From JAZKAD01 sp040389305 (GTDB lineage: Bacteria > Pseudomonadota > Alphaproteobacteria > Rickettsiales > Rickettsiaceae), in NCBI GenBank assembly GCA_040389305.1, contig JAZKAD010000007.1:1-7449 (forward strand): 7,449 bases of DNA, given 5' to 3'. The position numbers and the translations under genes are program-made. Positions within the stretch are counted from its first letter, which is position 1. Every line of letters begins with the position of its first letter. Shown in pieces: positions 1-5,980 of this stretch. Under the pieces are notes generated by a model. That model ran no database searches. It had not been told where the DNA came from and was given only the letters and a program-made list of their open reading frames with translations.

Positions 1-137
1 ATGACCATGTCAGTATCAAAGTCCATTGTCTCAGAAATTTTATACCCATGCTCTGAAAGGAGATCTTGCATACGCAGGGAGTCGTATACATTCATCTGAC
101 AACCGTATGTCTTAATAAAAAGTTTTTTGCTAGCCAT
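1..137 (-). CDS. miaB: MiaB, tRNA-2-methylthio-N6-dimethylallyladenosine synthase, N-terminal fragment (runs off the left edge)
   Basis: Only the first 45 codons are in the window; the gene continues beyond base 1. The translated start MASKKLFIKTYGCQMNVYDS is the characteristic beginning of the MiaB/methylthiotransferase N-terminal domain (UPF0004). Cys13 in TYGCQMN is the first of the three cysteines that hold the auxiliary [4Fe-4S] cluster. The GY and DMV residues further on also fit. In the family, MiaB is a cytoplasmic radical-SAM enzyme that adds a methylthio group to i6A37 of tRNAs reading UNN codons. The ATG at 137-135 is the only sensible start; no clear Shine-Dalgarno is visible. It is transcribed away from the PhaC-like gene. 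The radical-SAM CxxxCxxC and TRAM regions lie outside the window, so the call rests on the N-terminus. MtaB-type relatives are less likely, given the TYGCQMN wording. Confidence 0.93.
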   Translation of the reverse strand, partial: MASKKLFIKTYGCQMNVYDSLRMQDLLSEHGYKISETMDFDTDMV

Positions 138-153
138 GATTTTATGCGGGATG

Positions 154-162
154 TGTTATAAA
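154..162 (+). promoter_or_regulatory. Possible extended -10 promoter for the PhaC-like gene
   Basis: TGTTATAAA fits the extended -10 form TGnTATAAT, with one mismatch in the hexamer. It lies in the 154-bp gap between the divergent miaB and PhaC-like starts. No convincing -35 is present at the usual distance, which extended -10 promoters can tolerate. It would give a long leader to either candidate start (229 or 292). In DNA this AT-rich such a match can arise by chance. Confidence 0.25.
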
Positions 163-291
163 GGTAGCATATATATCATAAAATGGCGAGTGGAGATAGG
201 ATTTTATAAACATATTCGCTGCCCTGTTATGTCCTTTCATACCAAAGATATTTGCAGTATATTGCTAAGTTCTGCACCTAAAATATTCCTA

Positions 292-1278
292 ATGCAAAAC
301 TTGAATATCATTGATCAATATAAGTTGGCTTACCAAAACTCTAAGAGGCCTCAGAGTCATCCAAAGGCAGCAAGGAGAATAATCGCATTTAATTCAGAAT
401 CTGATCTTTTGAAGTTTGAGTCTACAAATGCCCAAGGTAATAAAGTATTCCTCGTTACTCCCTCAATCTTTAATTCTTATGAGATACTAACCATAGGCGC
501 TCCAGGAGACATAATTACCGCTCTTAGCCAGCATGGAGATGTATATGTTCTTAAATGGAGGGAGGTAAAAAACCCGGATTTTGATTTAACCAGTTATACG
601 AAGGTTGTCGCGGATGTTGTTCTGTATCTTAGCAATTTATGTAACACGCATATTGAACTAGTTGGACATTGTCTTGGGGGTGTTTTTAGTTTAGCTGCTG
701 GAATTATGCAGCAAGAAAAAGTGAGTTCCTTAATCCTACTCACATGCCCTTGGGATTTTAGTTATATGCAAAACTATCGAGCCTCGTATAAAATGCTAGA
801 CCTCGATGAGTCTATTTTAAACAAGGGCTACATTCCCTCTATATATCTACAGATCTTATTCTTTTTATTGCATCCGCAAAGTTTAGATCAAAAACTCGAT
901 CTCTATAGACTCAATCAACAAACAATCGAAGAGACCAAATTTTTTGAGATTGAGGCTTGGCAATTTAGCGGACATCCTATACCAAAAGCTGCCTATGATC
1001 AGTTAATGGCTAAATTCATTGACGAGAATATACTCCTTAATAATCTATGGAATATAGATAATTGGCCAATCGATCCTTCGTTATTTAAAAAACGAGTAAT
1101 GCTGGTATCAGGAACTCGTGACAAGATTGTACCTTTTAACTCCACTAGAGCTCTCGGAGCTTTACTACCAGATGCAGTAATTAAGAAATATGATACTGGT
1201 CACATAGGTTATTTGGTAGGCTCTAAAAGAGAGAAGTTTCTGGAAGAGCTAGAAGAGTTTGTTAACCTAGGTTCCTGA
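292..1278 (+). CDS. PhaC-like alpha/beta hydrolase (poly(3-hydroxyalkanoate) synthase family, short class III-like form)
   Basis: With the start at 292 this encodes 328 residues with an alpha/beta-hydrolase fold. The nucleophile elbow is LVGHCLGGVF, with Cys127 in the G-x-C-x-G-G box that separates PHA synthases from serine lipases. Asp277 (SGTRDKIVP) and His304 (DTGHIGYLVGS) complete the expected Cys-Asp-His triad. Supporting family features are LLTCPWDF after the elbow and AWQFSGHPIPKAAY around residues 222-235. PhaC enzymes polymerise 3-hydroxyacyl-CoA into storage granules; whether this one does is inference. The length and N-terminus resemble class III PhaC, but no phaE, phaA, phaB or phasin gene is in the window. 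The frame stays open upstream to 127. An ATG at 229 (349 residues) is an alternative; neither start has a good ribosome binding site. I chose 292 because it gives a normal family N-terminus. No hairpin terminator is seen after the TGA. Confidence 0.8.
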   Translation: MQNLNIIDQYKLAYQNSKRPQSHPKAARRIIAFNSESDLLKFESTNAQGNKVFLVTPSIFNSYEILTIGAPGDIITALSQHGDVYVLKWREVKNPDFDLTSYTKVVADVVLYLSNLCNTHIELVGHCLGGVFSLAAGIMQQEKVSSLILLTCPWDFSYMQNYRASYKMLDLDESILNKGYIPSIYLQILFFLLHPQSLDQKLDLYRLNQQTIEETKFFEIEAWQFSGHPIPKAAYDQLMAKFIDENILLNNLWNIDNWPIDPSLFKKRVMLVSGTRDKIVPFNSTRALGALLPDAVIKKYDTGHIGYLVGSKREKFLEELEEFVNLGS

Positions 1279-1334
1279 TAGATATCCGCTTAAAAAAACT
1301 TAATCTTCTCCTCGTTCCTATCTCTCCACCCTCA

Positions 1335-1480
1335 TCATTTGGACTTTTACACTATAGCGACAACGCTTTGTTTAAATTAACGCAGAAATGGAATACGCCT
1401 ATCCCAAACTGGGCGCTTACCATTTCACAGCTGAGTAATGGGATGAAAATGGTGATGACGTAGTTTAATGAACGCCCTCA
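1335..1480 (+). mobile_element. Decayed 3' end of a probable IS256-family transposase, with possible end repeat
   Basis: In the frame that ends at TAG 1461-1463, the stretch from 1359 reads DNALFKLTQKWNTPIPNW and continues as ALTISQL. The KW-x-x-PI-x-x-W-x-LT-x-x-QL pattern is the conserved tail of IS256-family (MULE-like) transposases. A few residues expected between ALF and TQKW appear to be missing, and upstream of about 1335 the similarity is lost, so no functional transposase remains. Just past the stop, the reverse complement of 1461-1480 contains GGGCGTTCATTAAACTA, which could be the element's terminal inverted repeat, but there is no partner copy in the window to test it. The 213-bp gap between the PhaC-like and SPOR genes (1279-1491) holds nothing else I can support. 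The boundaries are approximate. Confidence 0.5.
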
Positions 1481-1492
1481 TAGAACGCCCTC
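1470..1492. repeat. Short direct repeat GAACGCCCTC x2
   Basis: GAACGCCCTC occurs at 1470-1479 and again at 1483-1492, a period of 13 bases with a 3-base spacer. The second copy overlaps the last base of the SPOR gene's stop codon. It may be a local duplication at the end of the neighbouring transposase remnant. No function is implied. Confidence 0.6.
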
Positions 1493-2292
1493 TACTCTGA
1501 AGTAACCAAGCAACCTTGTTGAGCTCCAATCTTTCTACAAACAGCCTTAGCCTGGCCGAAGCTCACAAACTCTCCGGCTAGCAAGCGATAAAACACTCCT
1601 TTAGTTTCTATAGTCATTTTTTTTACAACATGCGGAAGATGCCCAAGTGTTTTGTGATGCATCTTTTTTAAGCGTTCCCATTCTGCTTCGGCTGCAGCTA
1701 TACTGCGCACAGACACTAATTGTATCTTATAAGGAAATTTAGTCTTTTTAGAGGCAGAGTTCTGCCTTAAGTTGGGATTTTCTTTGGGAACGGATGCAAT
1801 ATTGAGGATTTTACTCGTGCCTTGAGCTGGAGTGTCTAGGGTAGAATTAGGAGCTTCAACGTCTTGAGTTATTGGTTGGATTGATGCTTCAGGCATCTCC
1901 ACCTCTGGCATCAAAATTTTCCCTATGATGTCTTCTATAACATCAGGGCTTTCCTTCTCTTCTTTTTTAAAAATATGCAGAGGTTGCTCGGGTTCCGGCA
2001 TGATGGATACCGATGATTTTGTAACCTCCTTACGATCAAAAGTTAGGTTTTCATAAACCATTTTATCCGTATTTGGCACCAAAGCTCCGTCATTGCCTTC
2101 TGGTTTTATTCTAGTTGGTCCGTTATCTGCTTTAAGCAGCGGAATTGGCCGAGAAGGAAGATAGTGATATTCATAGTAATACCAGCATGCTACGGATAGG
2201 CAAAAAATAAACCCAGCTACAAGCATTATCTTAACAGGACTCATCGGAGTCTCTACTGAAAAATCAGGGTTTGTATTTTTTTGCTCCTTCAT
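1492..2292 (-). CDS. SPOR-domain inner-membrane protein (sporulation-related/peptidoglycan-binding domain)
   Basis: This encodes 266 residues from the ATG at 2292. The layout is a short cytoplasmic N-terminus, one transmembrane helix at about residues 20-40 (VKIMLVAGFIFCLSVACW), a long Pro/Glu/Met-rich linker, and a C-terminal SPOR domain at about 186-266 starting FPYKIQLVSVRS and containing YRLLAGEFVSFGQAKAVC. SPOR domains bind denuded glycan at the division septum, so a periplasmic role in division or wall upkeep is likely. Directly after the helix is a block IPLLKADNGPTRIKPEG followed by VPNTDKMVYENL, which I recognise as typical of the alphaproteobacterial SPOR proteins encoded next to argS. 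A TTG at 2304 would add four residues, but an AAGAGA motif abuts it directly, leaving no spacing, and sits better (12 bases) before the ATG. It is downstream of argS, separated by a palindromic insertion that may weaken co-transcription. Confidence 0.88.
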   Translation of the reverse strand: MKEQKNTNPDFSVETPMSPVKIMLVAGFIFCLSVACWYYYEYHYLPSRPIPLLKADNGPTRIKPEGNDGALVPNTDKMVYENLTFDRKEVTKSSVSIMPEPEQPLHIFKKEEKESPDVIEDIIGKILMPEVEMPEASIQPITQDVEAPNSTLDTPAQGTSKILNIASVPKENPNLRQNSASKKTKFPYKIQLVSVRSIAAAEAEWERLKKMHHKTLGHLPHVVKKMTIETKGVFYRLLAGEFVSFGQAKAVCRKIGAQQGCLVTSE

Positions 2293-2316
2293 AAGTAATT
2301 TCAATCTCTTTATACT

Positions 2317-2445
2317 TCATACCAAGTTCCATTTTTAAATGATCTAATCGATTTTTGAACTCGGCTTTGCGCACCTATTACTTATAGGCTTGCGCAGCCT
2401 TCATAAAAAAATCAATTATCTAATTTAATCTGGAACTTGGTATGA
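2317..2445. repeat. 129-bp palindromic repeat element (MITE-like) between argS and the SPOR gene
   Basis: The two ends are perfect 15-base inverted repeats: TCATACCAAGTTCCA at 2317-2331 and its complement at 2431-2445. Inside, the arms remain mostly complementary (for example TTAAAT, TAAT and GATTTTT tracts in both arms). The middle is a strong hairpin: TGCGCA (2368-2373) and CCTAT (2374-2378), loop TACTT (2379-2383), then ATAGG (2384-2388) and TGCGCA (2391-2396). The centre of the outer ends and the centre of the loop coincide at 2381. There is no open frame inside. It has the form of a palindromic MITE or Rickettsiales-type palindromic repeat. No clear target duplication flanks it. As RNA it would form one long stem between argS and the SPOR gene and could act as an attenuator, terminator or RNase-processing site. 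Confidence 0.8.
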
Positions 2446-2476
2446 TACCAGCTTCTAGATAAATTAGAGCATGATA

Positions 2477-4210
2477 TTACATTTTTTCAAGAACCTCTAT
2501 TCCAATAATGTCAAATCCTGAATGTATGACATAGCCCATAGCAGATACAAGCGCGAGCCTTGCTGCTGTTAGATCCTTATTATCTTCAATAACAAATCTA
2601 TAGTCATTATTCTCTTTACCAAGATTCCATAGGGAGTGAAAAGTACTGGCTACGGATTGTAAGTACAAAGCTATTCTATGAGGCTCAAAATGGATAGCCG
2701 CTAGTTCTACTATTTTAGGCCAAGCAGCAAGAAGTTTAATAAGACGTATCTCCTCCTCGCTAGAGAGTAATGTGAGATCAATATTATTTTCATCTAGCAT
2801 TTTTGAGCTTTCTGGTAATTTCTCCTTGGCATTAGCAAGTATAGATTTTGACCTGACATATGCATATTGCACATAAAAAACAGGATTATCTTTAGATTGT
2901 TCTTTTACTTTTACCAAATCAAAATCTAGCACTGCGTCGTTTTTACGAGTCAGCATCATGAAGCGTATAATATCCCCGCCAACTTCTAGCACCACATCTC
3001 TGACTGTAGAAAAACTACCAGCGCGTTTAGACATTTTAACTGGGCTACCATTTTCAACGTAATTGACCATCTGACATATCTTGATATCACTCTCCACCTT
3101 GCCGCCGCTAAGAGCTTTGGTGATAGCCTCCATACGCTTCACATAACCGCCATGATCAGCTCCAAGTACCAGAATTAAACTATCAAACCCGCGCTCAATT
3201 TTATCTGCAGTATAAGCAAGATCACCAGCGAGATAAGTCCATGACCCGTCCGCCTTTTTAAGCGCCCTATCTTGGTCATCACCATATGCGGTGGATTTAA
3301 AAAGTAGCTGAGATCTTTCTTCCCAATTATCTTGTGCTTTGCCTTTGGGAATGGGTAATGTTCCTTCGTATAGCAGCCCTAAGTCCTCTACTGTGGCTAT
3401 TGCTTTTTCAATCTTTCCTTCATCATGCAATTTTTGCTCCGAGGTAAATACATCGTGCTCAATACCTAGCTGCAATAAATCTCGTTTAATGAGCTCAAGC
3501 ATTTCTTCTACGGCGAATGGCCTTATCAGGGGCAGATATTCTTCCGCTTTCATGCCAAGAAGTTGCTTGCCATATTTTTCAGCTAAATTCTCGCCGACCA
3601 AGCATAAATATTCACCAGGATACATGCCTTCTGGTATATGAGCTTTTTCTCCCGTACAATATTCCTGATATCTTAAAAATGCACTCTCTGCTAAGACGGT
3701 TATTTGAGCACCAGCATCATTAATATAATATTCCTTTGTAACGTCAAAACCGCATTTAATTAGTAGCCTTGCAAGAGCATCACCATATACAGCACCCCTA
3801 GCATGACCTATATGCATAGGGCCGGTAGGATTCGCGGATACATATTCAACATTTATTTTTTTGCCATTCCCAACATTACTAGTTCCATAGCTAAGGCCTT
3901 GGGTTAAAATGTTGGATAAAGTTTTCTGCCAAAATGCTGCATGAATGATAAAATTAATAAAACCCGGGCCAGCTATTTCTATATGAGCAATATATGGCAA
4001 TGTTTGTAAGGCCTCTTTCAGCTCCATGGCGATATCGCGAGGAGGGCGTTTAAGACTAGAGGCAAGTAGCATCGCTGCGTTTGTTGAAAGATCTCCGTTT
4101 AGGGAATCTCTTGGCATTTCTATTACTATATTAGCTAACTCTGCTGCGTTTTGTGTAAGCTTTGATGCGGCATTTAGCACATCTTGTTTAAGGAGGTTGA
4201 ATATGTTCAT
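2477..4210 (-). CDS. argS: Arginyl-tRNA synthetase (class I)
   Basis: This encodes 577 residues, a normal full-length ArgRS. It charges tRNA-Arg with arginine in the cytoplasm. The N-terminal tRNA-recognition domain (Add-1) occupies about residues 1-90 and includes GPGFINF. The class I catalytic core follows, with VEYVSANPTGPMHIGHARGA (residues 121-140; the HIGH signature is His133-His136), YYINDAGAQI at 161-170, and LGADHGGYVKRM at 349-360. The second ATP-binding signature is VKMSKRAG, a canonical KMSKR at 392-396, which many ArgRS lack. The C-terminal DALR anticodon-binding domain begins near NPVFYVQYAYVRSKSIL (442) and runs to the end. The ATG at 4210 is 2 bases after the dgt stop codon, so translational coupling is likely. 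No frameshift or lost key residue is seen. Confidence 0.98.
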   Translation of the reverse strand: MNIFNLLKQDVLNAASKLTQNAAELANIVIEMPRDSLNGDLSTNAAMLLASSLKRPPRDIAMELKEALQTLPYIAHIEIAGPGFINFIIHAAFWQKTLSNILTQGLSYGTSNVGNGKKINVEYVSANPTGPMHIGHARGAVYGDALARLLIKCGFDVTKEYYINDAGAQITVLAESAFLRYQEYCTGEKAHIPEGMYPGEYLCLVGENLAEKYGKQLLGMKAEEYLPLIRPFAVEEMLELIKRDLLQLGIEHDVFTSEQKLHDEGKIEKAIATVEDLGLLYEGTLPIPKGKAQDNWEERSQLLFKSTAYGDDQDRALKKADGSWTYLAGDLAYTADKIERGFDSLILVLGADHGGYVKRMEAITKALSGGKVESDIKICQMVNYVENGSPVKMSKRAGSFSTVRDVVLEVGGDIIRFMMLTRKNDAVLDFDLVKVKEQSKDNPVFYVQYAYVRSKSILANAKEKLPESSKMLDENNIDLTLLSSEEEIRLIKLLAAWPKIVELAAIHFEPHRIALYLQSVASTFHSLWNLGKENNDYRFVIEDNKDLTAARLALVSAMGYVIHSGFDIIGIEVLEKM

Positions 4211-4212
4211 AT

Positions 4213-5373
4213 TTAGAAGTTACCGAAAGTGATGTTATAAAATAATTGAAATTCTTTGATCGCATAACGATCAGTCATACCCGCGATATAATCTGCGATA
4301 ATACGAGGCTTTGGAGACTTGCCTTGCGCTATACGTTCCTGCCATTCAGGAGGCATGCATTGATGGTTATTCATATAGAGTTCAAAGAGTTTTGTCACTA
4401 CATGTTTGCATTTAAATGAAACGACCGCAACTCGGTGATTACGATATACTTTGCGGAACAAAAAACTCTTGATGCTTGCCATCTTGCTATTGCCCTCTTC
4501 CGAAAAAGCAATTAAGGAAGTGCCGAGTTGCCTGACATCCAGACTGCTGCGTATCTTATGCTTTTCGATATTGCCCCGAGATTCTGCGAGTAAATCGTTG
4601 ATAAGTGAGTGAGTCAAATGCCTTATTGCTTCATATATTATTATGTTTCTGTTCGCCTCTGGAAACTCTTTACGTACTATATTTACATATTTATCCATAA
4701 AGTCCAGTTCTGCTAAGTCTTGAAGATCAAACATTCCAGCTCTTATACCATCTTCGAGGTCATGCCCATGATATGCAATATCATCCGCAGTAGCAGCTAT
4801 CTGGGCTTCCATGGAAGAGAATTGATTTAATTCAAGCGGGTGCACTATATCATATTGAACGATAGCTTCGGGGATATTACCAGTTAAAGGACCGTTATGC
4901 TTTGCAATACCGTCCAGAACCTCCCAAGTCAAATTAAGGCCGTTATATGCAGCATATCTCTTCTCTAGGGTAGTTAGTAACTTAATGGCATGAGCATTGT
5001 GGCAAAATCCGCCATATTCCTTCATGCATTCATTCAGTGCTTCTTCACCAGCATGGCCAAATGGTGTATGACCTAAATCGTGAGCCAAAGCCACGCATTC
5101 CGCAAGATCCTCTGATACATTGAGAGCTCCAGCCAAAGACCTTGCAACGCTTGCTACTTCTATGGAATGAGTCAGTCTGTTGCGATAGTGATCACCTTCA
5201 TGATTTACGAATACCTGAGTTTTATATTCAAGCCTTCTAAATGCGTTGGAGTGTATTATACGGTCCTTATCACGCTGAAATTCATTTCTATAAGGGGTGG
5301 CTATTTCTGGGTAAAGCCTGCCTTTTGTATCGGAAGGATTCGAGGCGAAGCTTGCAAGTACAGAAGTATTCAT
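4213..5373 (-). CDS. dgt: Deoxyguanosinetriphosphate triphosphohydrolase-like HD-domain protein
   Basis: This encodes 386 residues. It belongs to the dGTPase family, which cuts dNTPs (typically dGTP) to the deoxynucleoside and triphosphate and so tunes the DNA precursor pool. The N-terminal signature is FQRDKDRIIHSNAFRRLEYK, then TQVF. The metal-binding HD set is His69 (RLTHSIEVA), His98-Asp99 (ALAHDLGHTPFGHAGE) and the Asp pair at 197-198 (ATADDIAYHGHDLEDG). The C-terminal helix block ADYIAGMTDRYAIKEFQLFY at 361-380 is also typical. The length fits the short alphaproteobacterial type 2 form. The ATG at 5373 gives the usual short leader MNTSVLASFASNPSDTKGRL; no clear Shine-Dalgarno is visible. 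It is first in the minus-strand unit with argS and the SPOR gene and is divergent from erpA. Substrate preference cannot be read from the sequence. Confidence 0.94.
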   Translation of the reverse strand: MNTSVLASFASNPSDTKGRLYPEIATPYRNEFQRDKDRIIHSNAFRRLEYKTQVFVNHEGDHYRNRLTHSIEVASVARSLAGALNVSEDLAECVALAHDLGHTPFGHAGEEALNECMKEYGGFCHNAHAIKLLTTLEKRYAAYNGLNLTWEVLDGIAKHNGPLTGNIPEAIVQYDIVHPLELNQFSSMEAQIAATADDIAYHGHDLEDGIRAGMFDLQDLAELDFMDKYVNIVRKEFPEANRNIIIYEAIRHLTHSLINDLLAESRGNIEKHKIRSSLDVRQLGTSLIAFSEEGNSKMASIKSFLFRKVYRNHRVAVVSFKCKHVVTKLFELYMNNHQCMPPEWQERIAQGKSPKPRIIADYIAGMTDRYAIKEFQLFYNITFGNF

Positions 5374-5434
5374 AAAGGTAATATCACTAGGGATGGAAGG
5401 TATTGAATAGGAGCGATAAAAAACATTACTATTC

Positions 5435-5462
5435 TTGAAAAATTAAAGTATTAGTATAGTAT
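5435..5462 (+). promoter_or_regulatory. Predicted promoter for erpA
   Basis: TTGAAA (5435-5440) lies 16 bases before TAGTAT (5457-5462) on the plus strand. The surrounding TATAGTATATAAAT offers several overlapping -10 choices, so the exact hexamer is uncertain. Initiation would fall about 30-35 bases before the ATG at 5504. No recognisable IscR, RirA or Fur operator is evident. Confidence 0.3.
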
Positions 5463-5486
5463 ATAAATCAAAGCTATTACTTGCAA
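5458..5486 (-). promoter_or_regulatory. Predicted promoter for dgt-argS(-SPOR)
   Basis: On the minus strand, TTGCAA (5486-5481) is followed after exactly 17 bases by TATACT (5463-5458), close to a sigma-70 type TTGACA-17-TATAAT. Initiation near 5451 would leave a leader of roughly 75-80 bases before the dgt ATG. It directly overlaps the predicted erpA -10 region on the other strand. Confidence 0.45.
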
Positions 5487-5503
5487 TTTATTTGTCTCTC
5501 TTT

Positions 5504-5833
5504 ATGGATCAAAGCAATTTTATAGAAATTACTGAAAGTGCTTTTAGGCGTGCCGGGGAGCTATCAAATGGGAGTGGCAGCGCGCTTCGAATAGCTGTCG
5601 ATGGGGGCGGATGCGCCGGCTTCACTTATAATTACGAAATGACTAAAGACGTAGCAGAAGACGATCTTGTCTTTGAAGAAGGCAGAGCCAAAGTCATTAT
5701 AGATAAAGCTTCTGCGGAATATTTGTACGGGAGTAAGGTAGATTTTATTGAGGAGCTCGGAGGGAGGTATTTCTCTATCAAGAACCCCAAAGCCACATCG
5801 AAATGCGGTTGCGGAAATTCTTTTGGAATGTGA
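5504..5833 (+). CDS. erpA: A-type iron-sulfur cluster carrier (ErpA/HesB/IscA family)
   Basis: This encodes 109 residues, a full-length A-type carrier. These cytoplasmic proteins take Fe-S clusters from the scaffold and pass them to apo-enzymes. The three ligand cysteines are present: Cys37 in AVDGGGCAGFTYNYE, and Cys101 and Cys103 in the tail NPKATSKCGCGNSFGM. The strings EDDLVFEEG and VDFIEELGGRYFSIKNP also fit. The DGGGC wording and the position next to dgt favour ErpA over IscA; in other alphaproteobacteria the erpA-like gene sits beside dgt. The ATG at 5504 gives the normal N-terminus MDQSNFIEITESAFRR. A TTG at 5492 would add four residues and is less likely. Neither start has a good Shine-Dalgarno. 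No iscS/iscU or suf gene is adjacent, and no terminator hairpin follows. Confidence 0.9.
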   Translation: MDQSNFIEITESAFRRAGELSNGSGSALRIAVDGGGCAGFTYNYEMTKDVAEDDLVFEEGRAKVIIDKASAEYLYGSKVDFIEELGGRYFSIKNPKATSKCGCGNSFGM

Positions 5834-5980
5834 GATTAGGGATTACCATTCCATATGCTAAAATATAGATTATTGAATTGGCATTTTGATAAAATTTGTT
5901 AAATATATTTCTTTACTAAATCTTGAGCTAGTACTACTATTTATAAAACATATTAATGTAATGAAATATGAGTCTATAGC

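Noticed and set aside
127..291. Upstream extension of the PhaC-like frame to 127
   Set aside because: The extension begins inside the miaB start region on the other strand and adds residues with no family similarity. The ATG at 229 remains possible, but 292 gives the expected N-terminus.
1417..1455. Imperfect hairpin (ACCATTT ... AAATGGT) as a terminator between the convergent PhaC-like and SPOR genes
   Set aside because: The loop is about 20 bases, the stem is AT-rich and there is no U-tract on either strand. It lies within the transposase remnant and is probably incidental.
3339..3641. Plus-strand open frame of about 100 codons inside argS
   Set aside because: It is antisense to a strongly conserved synthetase, Ser/Cys-rich in the way reverse-strand shadows are, and has no recognisable domain. 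The same applies to the plus-strand frames at 3517-3723 and 4026-4232.
5167..5406. Plus-strand open frame over the 5' end of dgt
   Set aside because: It lies opposite the conserved HD motif region of dgt and resembles no protein family; it is a shadow frame.
5834..5980. Search for a terminator, tRNA or small RNA between erpA and the ankyrin gene
   Set aside because: There is no stable hairpin with a U-tract, no cloverleaf and no promoter with both hexamers at acceptable spacing; only AT-rich sequence is visible.
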